Origin: CAYNRE01 sp964399535
GTDB taxonomy: Bacteria; Planctomycetota; Planctomycetia; Pirellulales; CAYNRE01
Assembly (NCBI GenBank): GCA_964399535.1
Contig: CAYNRE010000026.1
Location: 181,760 to 245,759 of the forward strand
Reading direction: 5' to 3'
Length of the DNA: 64,000 nt
Of this stretch, positions 35,547 through 44,492 are shown piece after piece (positions within the stretch are counted from its first letter, which is position 1; each line of letters starts with the position of its first letter). The notes beneath the pieces were generated by a model that saw only the letters and a list, made by a program, of their open reading frames with translations, was not told where the DNA came from and made no database searches. Position numbers and translations under genes: made by a program.

Positions 35547-36851
35547 ATGCCGCTCGAGGGTGCCTCATGCCAGGTAACAACCGCCGATCGCCAGGGCGCT
35601 TGGGCCGTGTGGGCCGTGGCGGCGGCATTCGGTTGCTATTTTTGCGCCTACGGGTTCCGCCGCCCCTTTACCGCGGGCAGCTTCGCGGATACCCGAGCCT
35701 TGGGGTTGGATTTCAAGTCGCTGTTGGTGATGAGTCAGGCGGCGGGCTATGTGATCTCGAAGTTTGTCGGCATCAAAGTGATCTCCGAAATGCCTCGCCA
35801 GGGCCGGGCCTGGGCCATTGTCGGGCTGATCGCCTGGGCCGAAGCGGCCCTGATCCTGTTCGGCCTCGTGCCGAGGCCGTGGAATGCCCTGTGTTTGCTG
35901 CTCAACGGGCTGCCGCTGGGCATGGTGTTCGGCCTGGTGCTGGCCTTTCTGGAAGGTCGCCGGCTGACCGAGGCGCTCACGGCCGGACTGTGTACCAGCT
36001 TCATCCTGGCCGATGGTTTCACCAAGTCGACCGGCGCCTGGCTGCTCGAGCGCGGAGTGCCCGAGGACTGGATGCCCAGCCTGGCCGGGGCGCTGTTTCT
36101 GGCGCCGCTGCTGGTCTCGGTGGCGATGCTCTCGCGGTTACCGCCTCCCTCGGCTGACGATGAAGCGGCTCGGGCCGTGCGAGGCACGATGTCGCGAACC
36201 GATCGCCGGCGGTTCTTGCGCGAGTATGCCGGGGGACTGGTGCCGCTGTTTGTGATGTATCTGGCGGTGACCATCGTTCGCAGCCTGCGCTCCGATTTCG
36301 CCCCCGAACTGTGGAGGGACCTAGGTAGCCCCGCCGCCCCGGGCACCTTTACCCAATCGGAACTTTGGGTGGCGCTGGGCGTGCTGGCCGTAAACGGCAG
36401 CACGGCCCTGATCCGCGAGAATCGCCGGGCCTTTCAAACCTCGCTGGCAATCTGCGCGGCCGGGCTGTGCCTGATCGGGCTGGCCTGGCTGACCCTGGCC
36501 GGCGGTGCCCTGAGCGGGTTTGGACTGATGGTGCTGACCGGTCTGGGCCTGTACCTTCCCTATGTGGCCGTGCACACCACGCTGCTCGAACGGGTGCTTG
36601 CGCTTACCCGCCGTCGAGCGAATTTGGGGTTCTTAATGTACTGGGCCGATGCCCTGGGCTACCTGGGTTACGCGCTGGTGATGATCGCCCGGCACGCCAG
36701 CCCCGTTACGCCCGAGTTGCTCGACTGGTTTCGCTGGGCCTGCTGGGGCGCGGTAGGCGCCTCGCTGATTTGCCTCGGGCTGAGCAACCATTATTTCATG
36801 CATCGCCAGCGAGCGCCCGCGCGGGCCGGTGCCTGGGAGGGGGCCGAATGA
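35547..36851 (+). CDS. DUF5690-like MFS-fold membrane protein
   Basis: The 434-residue protein (start at 35547 with GGCGAG upstream; the frame opens at 35490) has about twelve hydrophobic segments. It begins with CYFCAYGFRRPFTAGSF, a glycerol-3-phosphate-transporter-like first helix with arginines. Conserved-looking LADGFTKSTGAWLL and YWADALGYLGYALVM follow. I place it in the DUF5690 group, often found beside phosphonate genes. Transport of an organophosphonate or a breakdown product is inferred from fold and context. The stop overlaps the next gene's start (ATGA). Confidence 0.8.
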   Translation: MPLEGASCQVTTADRQGAWAVWAVAAAFGCYFCAYGFRRPFTAGSFADTRALGLDFKSLLVMSQAAGYVISKFVGIKVISEMPRQGRAWAIVGLIAWAEAALILFGLVPRPWNALCLLLNGLPLGMVFGLVLAFLEGRRLTEALTAGLCTSFILADGFTKSTGAWLLERGVPEDWMPSLAGALFLAPLLVSVAMLSRLPPPSADDEAARAVRGTMSRTDRRRFLREYAGGLVPLFVMYLAVTIVRSLRSDFAPELWRDLGSPAAPGTFTQSELWVALGVLAVNGSTALIRENRRAFQTSLAICAAGLCLIGLAWLTLAGGALSGFGLMVLTGLGLYLPYVAVHTTLLERVLALTRRRANLGFLMYWADALGYLGYALVMIARHASPVTPELLDWFRWACWGAVGASLICLGLSNHYFMHRQRAPARAGAWEGAE

Positions 36852-37936
36852 GCCTGGCTCGGGCCATGGTGTTCTCGGGCGAACCCGGGCAACTGACGCT
36901 GCGCGAGTTTGCGCTGCCGCGGCTCGAGCAGGGCCAAATCCTGGTTCGCGTGCTCGGCTCGACCCTCTGCGGCAGCGATCTGCATACGATTGCCGGCCGC
37001 CGCAAGGCGCCCCTGCCCACCGTGCTGGGGCACGAAATCGTGGGCGAAATCGTCGACTTTGGCCCGGGCGCGCCGCGGTTGGATTTACAGGGTCAGCCAC
37101 TGGCGGCGGGAGACCGGGTGACCTGGGCCATCGTGGCCCACTGCGGGTGCTGCCCGCTGTGTCTGCGCGGGTTGCCGCAGAAATGTCAGCGGGCCGTTAA
37201 ATATGGCCACGAGCCGCTCCGCCCCGGACAGGAATTGCTGGGGGGGCTGGCCGAGTATTGTCTGCTCGTTCGGGGCACTTCGGTGGTGCGCCTGGCAGAC
37301 GAGCTGCCCCTGGCCGTGGTTTGCCCGGCCAATTGCGCCACCGCCACCGTGGCCGCCGCACTCGAAGCCGCGGGCGCGCTGGCGGGCCGGTCGGTCTGCG
37401 TATTGGGCGCGGGCCTGCTCGGCCTGACCGCCTGCGCCATGGCCCGGTCGGCCGGGGCCACGGAAGTGATCTCGGTCGACCCCTCGCCCCAGCGGCGTGA
37501 GCGGGCGCCTCAATTCGGGGCTTCGGCCGCGGTGGCGCCCGAGGAACTAGCCGCGGTAGCCGACGCGCGCGTGGGTCGGTTGGGGTTCGACGCGGCAATC
37601 GAGCTCTCCGGCTCGCCGACGGCCTTCGAGGCGATTCATCCGCTGCTGGGCCTGGGAGGCACGCTGGTGCTGGTGGGCGCGGTGTATCCGGCCCCGGCGG
37701 TGTCGATCGCCATGGAGGACCTGGTGCGACGGCAACTGACCCTCCGCGGGGTCCACAATTACGCCCCCCGCCATTTGAGCCAGGCGGTGCGTTTTTTGGA
37801 GTCGCAATTCGAGAGGTACCCGCTGGCCGAATTGGTCGAGCGTTGGTATCCGCTCGACCAGGCTGCGGCCGCCGTGGCCGCGGCCGAGACCTCGGGCGCG
37901 GTGCGAATCGGCGTTTGCCCGACGCGGGGCGGCTGA
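36848..37936 (+). CDS. Zinc-binding alcohol dehydrogenase, phosphonate-catabolism type
   Basis: The 362-residue MDR-family dehydrogenase starts at the ATG overlapping the DUF5690 stop. It has the catalytic zinc site in STLCGSDLHTIAG with the GHEIVGEIVD Glu-His pair. A structural zinc lobe CGCCPLCLRGLPQKC follows, then the NAD-binding VLGAGLLGLTACAMA. The overall sequence resembles the group described as putative phosphonate-catabolism-associated alcohol dehydrogenases (TIGR03366). The substrate is unknown; an alcohol or hydroxy-phosphonate derivative fits the context. Confidence 0.85.
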   Translation: MSLARAMVFSGEPGQLTLREFALPRLEQGQILVRVLGSTLCGSDLHTIAGRRKAPLPTVLGHEIVGEIVDFGPGAPRLDLQGQPLAAGDRVTWAIVAHCGCCPLCLRGLPQKCQRAVKYGHEPLRPGQELLGGLAEYCLLVRGTSVVRLADELPLAVVCPANCATATVAAALEAAGALAGRSVCVLGAGLLGLTACAMARSAGATEVISVDPSPQRRERAPQFGASAAVAPEELAAVADARVGRLGFDAAIELSGSPTAFEAIHPLLGLGGTLVLVGAVYPAPAVSIAMEDLVRRQLTLRGVHNYAPRHLSQAVRFLESQFERYPLAELVERWYPLDQAAAAVAAAETSGAVRIGVCPTRGG

Positions 37937-38051
37937 GCCCGCTGGGCACGCCGGTAAGCATGCTCCCGGGGCGAACGCGTGCCGATTCTGCGTCATCAAT
38001 CGCATGCCGGTCGGACTGGTGGGAATGGAACCACCTGAAGCAGGTGCGCAC

Positions 38052-38501
38052 TCAGGGCAGCGTAGCGCTCTCGGCCTGGTTTCGAGTGTGCAGGGCGTGC
38101 CACACGGCCAGGTCGATTGCATCGGCGATCCACGCAGCGCTGGCGTCGCAGAACAGAACGTGTACGCCCCCCGGATGCAGGCTGCGAGCGGCCGTGCTTT
38201 CGTTGGTTTCGCCCGCCAATCCCACGGCGAAACACCTCATGCAATCAGCGCCCGTAGGCCCCGCTTCCGCGATCAAGGCCGCGCAGCCGATGATTTCATC
38301 TCCGCTGCCGAAACAGGGGTTCGGTCCGCCGGTATCGCTGGCCAGGCCGTGCCGGGCAATCGCGCTGGCTCCGACTTGTCCGAGTGCCCAAACGCCGCGC
38401 GGGTCGTGACGGTTGATGCCCGCGCGAATTTCGTCGAGAGCAACGGTTTGCGAAAGCCCGTCGCTAACGTGGGTCGCGCTTGGTTTGTCCGTCCTGGGCA
38501 T
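38052..38501 (-). pseudogene. DUF1559 protein remnant, C-terminal half only
   Basis: The 149-residue frame carries only the C-terminal half of a DUF1559 protein. HVSDGLSQTVALDEIRAG corresponds to the usual D-G-T-S-N-T region, followed by RGVWALGQVGAS, a GPNPCF segment and LHPGGVHVLFCDASAAWI near the end. There is no prepilin leader, and the region upstream on this strand is the start of the divergent lnt gene. The reading frame is intact for what remains. It is probably a truncated remnant at a rearrangement junction; expression as a short protein is possible. Confidence 0.7.
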
Positions 38502-40144
38502 TAGCCCTCGGCACCGGGGCGCTGCTTCCCGTGTGCTTCCCTCCTTTCGATCTGGCCCCCGTGGCCTGGATCGCCCTGGTGCCGCTTGCCGTCAGTCTGA
38601 AGCGGCCGGCCGGGCTGGGGTACTACACCTGTCTCTACCTGGCGGCGCTGTTCGCGCAATTGGTCAGCACCGATTGGATTCGAACGAGCTACGAAGGGTC
38701 GGGGCTCGTGGGGCAGCGGGCCTATGCCTGGGCGCTGATGGCCCAGGTCAACGCGCCGTTGCTGCCGCTCGCGGTAGCGCTTGGGCGCCAGCTTGCCGCG
38801 CGGCATTCGCTTTGGCTCGCGCTGCCGGTTACCTGGGTTAGCTACGAGTATGCCCGGTATTCGTGGAACCACCTGTTGAGCGAAACGCCGTATCCTTGGC
38901 TTCAATTGGGCATGACCCAGACCAATTGGCTGGCGACGGTACAGGTGGCCGATTTGGCGGGAGTATGGGCCGTGTCGGCCTTGATCGCGATGGTCAATGG
39001 GGCTATCGCCGACGGTTTCCTGGCGTGGCGCGCCGGGGTGCCGCTATTGCGGATTGCCCACAAGGCGGTTCCGCCTGCTGGCATCGCGGCCGGCGCGCTG
39101 CTGTATGGCGGGTGGCGCCTGCAACAGGCCGGCCAGGGTACGCCCATCGTCGTGGGGCTGGTCGATGAAAATCTGCCGGTAGCCAGACTACCCTATTGGT
39201 CGCTGAAAACCGAAGCCGCCGCGCGCAACTGCGACCTGCTCTTGTGGACGGAACTGGGCGACCTGGACTCGCTTGCCGAGCGCGACCCCGGGTTGCCGGC
39301 GAGCGACGCTCGCTGGCGCGCCAGCGAGGCGTGGTCTCGCAAGCGCATCGGGGAGATCGAAACCGCCGCGCAACACAGCGGCTGCGCGGTGGTGGTTGGG
39401 CTGCCGCGGACGCTTGTGGGTTCCTTCGGAAGAAAGACGTTTAATTCACTCGCCTTGGCCTCGCCGTCGACAGGTTACCAGGGCTGTTATGACAAGACCT
39501 GCTTAATCCCCTACGGGGAATTCACCCCCTGGATGGTGCTACCCGGCATGGATCGCAGGAGCGCCGGCTATGACCGCGGACAGGCGATGCCCACGATCTC
39601 GGTCAGCGGCAAAGCGGGCGAAGCGGTTCGCGCCGGAACCGCGATTTGTTTCGACACCTGTTTTGCTGGTTTCTTTCGCCGCTATGTGCGCCAAGCCCGG
39701 CCGGAGTTGTTCGTAGTGGCCTCGTGCGAAAGCGCCGACCGCCGCGGCGTGCTCCGGGCCCAGATGCTTCGACACGCCCAGTTTCGCGCCATCGAAACTC
39801 GCCGCCCGTTGGTGCGCAACGTCGTGGACGGCTTTTCTGGATGGGTCGATTCGCGCGGACGGGTGCGCCAGTGTTTTGCCGAGCCGGTTCGTGGCGTGGT
39901 TACGTGCGGCCCGGTGCCGGGCAATTCCGAAGCCACGCTCTACGCGCTGATGGGAGATTGGCTGCCGTGGTGCAGCGTGGCCGCGCTATTCGGGGCGACC
40001 GTGCGAGGTGTGCAACTCACTCAGAAGTTGCTCGGGTGGCATGCTCCAATAAACGGACAGCCTCGTGCGATCGTCGTGTTGGAGTGCAGCTCGCGACTTG
40101 CCCGCAACCATCTTGTCCCAAAATGTCACGCGCCATCCCCCTGA
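38480..40144 (+). CDS. lnt: Apolipoprotein N-acyltransferase
   Basis: Lnt transfers a third acyl chain to the N-terminal Cys of lipoproteins at the inner membrane. The 554-residue protein has six to eight N-terminal hydrophobic segments (CFPPFDLAPVAWIALVPL first). A nitrilase-type domain follows from about residue 220, with the triad Glu in LLLWTELGD, Lys in YDKTCLIPYGEF and Cys in AICFDTCF. The only in-frame start near the first helix is TTG at 38480, with a stop at 38465, so the N-terminus is short. Its first 22 bp overlap the divergent DUF1559 remnant. Confidence 0.88.
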   Translation: MVCPSWALALGTGALLPVCFPPFDLAPVAWIALVPLAVSLKRPAGLGYYTCLYLAALFAQLVSTDWIRTSYEGSGLVGQRAYAWALMAQVNAPLLPLAVALGRQLAARHSLWLALPVTWVSYEYARYSWNHLLSETPYPWLQLGMTQTNWLATVQVADLAGVWAVSALIAMVNGAIADGFLAWRAGVPLLRIAHKAVPPAGIAAGALLYGGWRLQQAGQGTPIVVGLVDENLPVARLPYWSLKTEAAARNCDLLLWTELGDLDSLAERDPGLPASDARWRASEAWSRKRIGEIETAAQHSGCAVVVGLPRTLVGSFGRKTFNSLALASPSTGYQGCYDKTCLIPYGEFTPWMVLPGMDRRSAGYDRGQAMPTISVSGKAGEAVRAGTAICFDTCFAGFFRRYVRQARPELFVVASCESADRRGVLRAQMLRHAQFRAIETRRPLVRNVVDGFSGWVDSRGRVRQCFAEPVRGVVTCGPVPGNSEATLYALMGDWLPWCSVAALFGATVRGVQLTQKLLGWHAPINGQPRAIVVLECSSRLARNHLVPKCHAPSP

Positions 40145-40247
40145 TCCGGTTAGAAACCCGCCGCGCTCCGATTGAGATCCTGCAGGATTCCAATCAAGAC
40201 CGCCTGGCCGAACTCGTCCCGATCCGTTACTTGCCACGACGCCGACG

Positions 40248-41525
40248 TCATTGCAGCGCCTTCCAACTCCAAGCAGGCTGCTCGGAATAATCGAATGTCA
40301 GGCGATCACCCGGATTGAGCAAGATGGTCTGTCCGCTTGCCAACGGTCCCTCGAACGACAGCGGCTGACTTGATCTAGGCACCTCGGTCCAGCGGTTAAC
40401 TTTGCCCGGGGCGAGAATTCGAATCGCGATTGGCCAAGGATAGCGATTGAGGACCTCGACGCCGGAGGGGGGTACCACTGGCGTCGCGGTCAGTTGGTGC
40501 GCCGACGAAGCGGAGAGGATTCGGTTCGTCGCGGCCAGGGACTGATCCGTGAAGCCGGCGAGCGTCGCCATCGTCACCAGGTTGTTCCCGGCATGCCTAC
40601 CGAAAACGACGTCGCGGTCTTTGGCCATGCCTTCCGACGAGAGAGTCAAGACGTTTTCGTCTCCATAGACGATGGCACCACTAGCGTCCGCAATGCCTTG
40701 GGCTTCCAAGTGTGCCGCGATTCGGTTCGCCCGAACTTGGATTGGCGTCACGCCATCCTCGCCAAGCTGAACGTGCGTTTGCGAAAGATGAATGGTAGTC
40801 ACCTCAATGGCATTGTGCGTGCAAGCGCCGCTGAGATGAACGCCCCGTTCACAGCCGACGATCTCGGTCACGTAAATGCGGTTGGCGTCGATCGAGCCTT
40901 CACTGCCATCCAGCAAGATTCCCGTGCCGACCCACTTTCGCTTCTTGTCCAACGTGCTGTTGTAGGCCTCGCCGCTCGGCCATGCCCCGCCACCGCCGAC
41001 GAGTGCGTTAAAGTAAAAGTCGGTGCTGGTGATGACCTTGAAGCGGTCCGGGCCCGCTGTCGTCGGTTTGAGGCGGACCGTCGCGCCGGATGACATCGAT
41101 ACGATGAGTCCGAAGCGGTACGTGCAACTCATTTGGCTGTCGATTACGACAGCGTCGCCATGCATTGGGGAATAGTGAATCACGCAGTTTCCGCTGTCGC
41201 AACGAAAGTTCTGCATCCAGGGAATGTGAAGCGTCTCTTGCAGGAAGTACACGACGGGCTCAGTCTTGCTCTCGGTCCAGCTTCCTCCACAAAGAAAAAC
41301 GTCTTTGGCCTGCTCTTTGGCGGCGTTGAACGCTTCTTGCAAGCCGGATGTCTTACTTCCCGGCGTGTGTGGCCCAAAGTCGCCCCCATCCCGAGGACCG
41401 TGCGGCGTGACCACGATGCAGTTTCTTTTCGCGAGGTTGTCCCTCGTGGGTTCAGTGGCTTCCACCAATAGGGGGCGGCAGAAGGCCAGCCAAGCCACCG
41501 TAATCGGACAGATCCAAGTCTTCAT
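40248..41525 (-). CDS. Secreted protein, possible right-handed beta-helix
   Basis: From the ATG at 41525 the 425-residue protein has a signal peptide (MKTWICPITVAWLAFC, cleavage near VEATEP). The body is repetitive and beta-type (GTGILLDGSEGSIDANRIYVTEIVG, written here only in part). Short hydrophobic-polar alternations suggest a parallel beta-helix of the pectate-lyase/polysaccharide depolymerase type. I see no catalytic signature. Codon use is visibly less G/C-rich than in the genes before 40 kb. It faces lnt tail-to-tail and lies downstream of the HEPN gene, with about 280 bp between. Confidence 0.6.
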   Translation of the reverse strand: MKTWICPITVAWLAFCRPLLVEATEPTRDNLAKRNCIVVTPHGPRDGGDFGPHTPGSKTSGLQEAFNAAKEQAKDVFLCGGSWTESKTEPVVYFLQETLHIPWMQNFRCDSGNCVIHYSPMHGDAVVIDSQMSCTYRFGLIVSMSSGATVRLKPTTAGPDRFKVITSTDFYFNALVGGGGAWPSGEAYNSTLDKKRKWVGTGILLDGSEGSIDANRIYVTEIVGCERGVHLSGACTHNAIEVTTIHLSQTHVQLGEDGVTPIQVRANRIAAHLEAQGIADASGAIVYGDENVLTLSSEGMAKDRDVVFGRHAGNNLVTMATLAGFTDQSLAATNRILSASSAHQLTATPVVPPSGVEVLNRYPWPIAIRILAPGKVNRWTEVPRSSQPLSFEGPLASGQTILLNPGDRLTFDYSEQPAWSWKALQ

Positions 41526-41804
41526 GATCGCTGTTCTTCTGGTGTGAGACTGGAGTATTCTGATATCCACGGCGACCACAATTGCATTGTGGCGATTGTC
41601 TCGATAGCGTAACGCATGGCAGCCGGCGGGTCGCTGTGCTCGGTCCCGAACTCCTTTCTAGCCAGATACCGGCGAGGTGATCCCATGCTCCGTCGGGCTC
41701 TTATCTGTCTGGTTGGCGCACGCTGAGAAAACCAAGCGCTGAGTCCATCGAAGGCTGGATCGCAAGGGAGTGTAAGTCGTAGGGCGAAGCGTAATGCGCG
41801 AGTA

Positions 41805-42488
41805 TTAACGCACCGCGCGCAGGGGCGGGTAGCACATGGGCCCCCAGTCTTCGTCGGCGCCGTGGTCGATATAGACCAACGTCATTCCGCACAGCATGTG
41901 GCCGAGAACCAACCGGGCGCGCCGAAGCGAATCGCGGTTCAACTTGCTCCCACAGGTGGCGGCACCGTGCACCAACTGGCAGCGCATGAGATACACGCGA
42001 TCCAGCGTGCGTTCGAGTATCACGAGCCAACGGCGTTCGAGATACCAGGTCAATGCTTCTTGCCGTACACGTCGCGAATGCGATGCGCGGCCACCGCTGG
42101 GATCCTGCCAGAAGAAGCTGCTCAGGTAAGGGTCGTCCAGCACGGACAGCACCAGCGGTTTCTGCTCTTCGAGCACTAGGGCAAGGTGCCCGGTATGGTC
42201 GATCGACAAGACACGCTCAAGAAACCTCCGCCAACATTCCCGATCAGAAAGCGGTTCCTGACGGGTTTCATTCCACTGGCCGTAAAGACAGTTGAAGGCG
42301 ATCCACTGAAACACGAGCACTTGGTCGGCATGCTGCTGGGCGTCGAGGTCTTCGATTCGGGCCAGCCAACTCGCGGCCCGATGAAACCGGATGCTGGTCG
42401 GGTGATTCGGCTGGAGGCTCGCCAGGCGCTCTTTGTGTGGCTTCCAGCGCCGACGAAGCTCGCGAACCGTGAGCGTCGAAGCCAACAT
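41805..42488 (-). CDS. HEPN-domain protein (candidate RNase)
   Basis: The 227-residue protein starts at ATG 42488 with GAGGG seven bases upstream; the frame opens 36 bp earlier. FQWIAFNCLYGQW near residues 60-72 is the N-terminal HEPN signature of the Apea-like/MAE_28990-like groups. RCQLVH near 169-174 supplies the Rx4-6H catalytic motif of HEPN RNases. The final third, GMTLVYIDHG, is typical of the group. HEPN proteins act as toxins, CRISPR or abortive-infection effectors, or non-catalytic partners. No MNT or other antitoxin gene is adjacent. Assignment rests on motifs only. Confidence 0.75.
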   Translation of the reverse strand: MLASTLTVRELRRRWKPHKERLASLQPNHPTSIRFHRAASWLARIEDLDAQQHADQVLVFQWIAFNCLYGQWNETRQEPLSDRECWRRFLERVLSIDHTGHLALVLEEQKPLVLSVLDDPYLSSFFWQDPSGGRASHSRRVRQEALTWYLERRWLVILERTLDRVYLMRCQLVHGAATCGSKLNRDSLRRARLVLGHMLCGMTLVYIDHGADEDWGPMCYPPLRAVR

Positions 42489-42635
42489 ATCGGTGCCCTC
42501 GATTGTGGCCGTCAACCGATTCACCCAACCGATTTAGACCAAGCCGCGATTCTAAATCTTAGCGCGACGCTAGGATACCGCTCGGAGCGCGGCAGCTTGC
42601 TGGCCGGCGCAATTGGTCCCGCCGACGTGGTCCGA

Positions 42636-44387
42636 CTATCCGCGGTCCCAGCCGCCGGCGGTTTGCAGGTCGCTTACGATTTCGCCCGCCCGCTGGCGCA
42701 GCAGCACGTAGTCGGTCTTGGCCACTCGGTTCAGCGGCAGGGCGCCTGGAGCCAACAGCTCGTAGTGCAGCGGCCGCATATAGCCGGCGATGCCCCGGGC
42801 ATGCTCGGCCAGGCGGGCGAGCAGTTCGGCCGGCTCTAGCGCGCAGCCCGCCTTGCGCTCGACGAAGAGCACGATCCCCTCGCTGAACACCTCGTGCGGG
42901 TGCCCCACCGCGCCGCAGGCGGTCACATGGTCGGCCAACAGGCAGAAGTGGTTCTCGACCTGGGCCGGGTGAACCTGGTACCCCTTGGGCTTGATGACCA
43001 GCTTGGCCCGGCCGGCGAACTTCAGCCCCTCGGGGGTTCTGCGGCCCAGGTCGCCCGTGTAGCAAATGCCGTCGGTCGAAATCGTTTTCCGGGTGGCCTC
43101 GAGGTTGTTTACATAGCCCAGGAACACCTGCGGCCCAGCGAAACAGATCTCGCCCACCTCGCCATCGGGCAACTCGGGGCCAGCCGAGCCGTCGGGGTTC
43201 ATCGGCTGGCGAATCGAAAGCGGGGTGATCGGCATGTCGAACCCCACGTTGTCGAGCAGTTGGTCGATGGTTCCCCCCAGCGGCGTGTAGGTGACAAAGC
43301 CCGCCATTTCGGTCAGCCCCAGCCCGGTGCCACATTGGGGTGCCATGCGGGCTAGTTGTTCGAGGAACTGCCGCGTTACCGGCTGGCCGCCGAAGAGGGC
43401 GAAGCGGAGCGACGAGAGATCGAAGCGATCGTAATCGGGCAGCCGCCACTCGAGGGCAAACATGGCGGGAATCTGGCCGAAGCACGCGACCTGGTATTGC
43501 TCGATGGCCGCCAGCGACTTGGCCGCGTCGAACACGTGCAGCACCACGGCCGTTCCGCCGCCGAAGATGGTGGTCATGAGCTGTTCGGCCTGGCAGCCCA
43601 CGTGCGAGGGGGGCAAATTCACCAGCATCCGCGGCGCGTCGAGCATTTCAAAGGCGCCGGCCAGGCACAGGTTTTGCGCGGTGATGTTGCGGTGCGACAA
43701 CAACGCCGGCTTGGGCAGCCCCGTGGACCCGGTGGTGTAAATCACCTGGGCACCGTCGCCGGGCTCGATGCCCGCGTGCACCGTCTGATAGTCGAGCCAG
43801 GCGGCGGAATTGAGCGGATCGGTGCGGGCTTCGGCGGCCAATCGCTGAGCTTCCGTCGCCAGCAAATGAAATGAGTGCGCCCCCTCGATGGTTTCGGCCG
43901 GCGGCGAAAACTGAAGGAAATGCTCGACGAAAGGACAGGCCTGCTGCACGGCCTGGCCCAGCAGCCGGAAATCGGCCACCGGAGTTTGGCCCAGAAAGGC
44001 AAACCCCTTGGCCTGGATCAGTTCCAGCGAGCGGATGACCTCGGGCGCCTTCAACCGCAAATCGAGCGGGGCGTGAATCACGCCGATCTTGAAGCAGGCG
44101 TATTCCAAGAATATGTGTTCGGCCAGCAGGGGCAGCGACGTTGCCAGAAAATCGCCCGGCCGATAACCCATGGCCCGCAGTTGCAGGGCCAGGGCCGTGG
44201 CCGCCTGGTCGAACTGGCGGTAGTGGTACTCGCGCTGGGTGTCGACCTCGATCAGGGCGGGAAACTCGGGTTTCTCGCGGGCCCACTTTTCCAATGCCCC
44301 GTGCACCAGGTGCCGATCGGCATAGTCTTCTTCGTAGTGGGCCAGCGTGAATTGTGGCACTCCCTGGCGCAGGTCGACCGGTCGCAT
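42636..44387 (-). CDS. AMP-forming acyl-CoA/acid-CoA ligase
   Basis: This 583-residue adenylate-forming ligase activates a carboxylic acid to its CoA thioester. The P-loop-like motif YTTGSTGLPKPALLSHRN is at about 219-236. GTGLGLTEMAG corresponds to the acyl-substrate/A5 motif. The hinge region GICYTGDLGRRTPEG is followed by FAGRAKLVIKPKGYQVHP and a late lysine in PLNRVAKTDY (A10). The substrate is unknown. GAGGG nine bases before the ATG fixes the start. It is the last of three minus-strand genes of a CoA-linked catabolic operon, separated from the preceding one by a terminator-like hairpin. Confidence 0.9.
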   Translation of the reverse strand: MRPVDLRQGVPQFTLAHYEEDYADRHLVHGALEKWAREKPEFPALIEVDTQREYHYRQFDQAATALALQLRAMGYRPGDFLATSLPLLAEHIFLEYACFKIGVIHAPLDLRLKAPEVIRSLELIQAKGFAFLGQTPVADFRLLGQAVQQACPFVEHFLQFSPPAETIEGAHSFHLLATEAQRLAAEARTDPLNSAAWLDYQTVHAGIEPGDGAQVIYTTGSTGLPKPALLSHRNITAQNLCLAGAFEMLDAPRMLVNLPPSHVGCQAEQLMTTIFGGGTAVVLHVFDAAKSLAAIEQYQVACFGQIPAMFALEWRLPDYDRFDLSSLRFALFGGQPVTRQFLEQLARMAPQCGTGLGLTEMAGFVTYTPLGGTIDQLLDNVGFDMPITPLSIRQPMNPDGSAGPELPDGEVGEICFAGPQVFLGYVNNLEATRKTISTDGICYTGDLGRRTPEGLKFAGRAKLVIKPKGYQVHPAQVENHFCLLADHVTACGAVGHPHEVFSEGIVLFVERKAGCALEPAELLARLAEHARGIAGYMRPLHYELLAPGALPLNRVAKTDYVLLRQRAGEIVSDLQTAGGWDRG

Positions 44388-44404
44388 CGCAGAATCCCTC
44401 GGCG

Positions 44405-44442
44405 AAAAAAGTCGTCCGGAGGGGGCCGAACCGGCCCTCCGG
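44405..44442 (-). terminator. Intrinsic terminator or attenuator before the CoA ligase gene
   Basis: On the minus strand a GC-rich hairpin (44416-44442, CCGGAGGG pairing with CCCTCCGG plus inner pairs with a two-base bulge) is followed five bases later by six Ts (44405-44410). It lies between the acyl-CoA dehydrogenase stop and the ligase start codon, ending only about 18 bases before that ATG, so it may act as an attenuator. Confidence 0.6.
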
Positions 44443-44492
44443 GGCGCGGCGCTCGAAGCGGGTCGTTCCCGGCTTACGGCGCGTTTAGGGCC

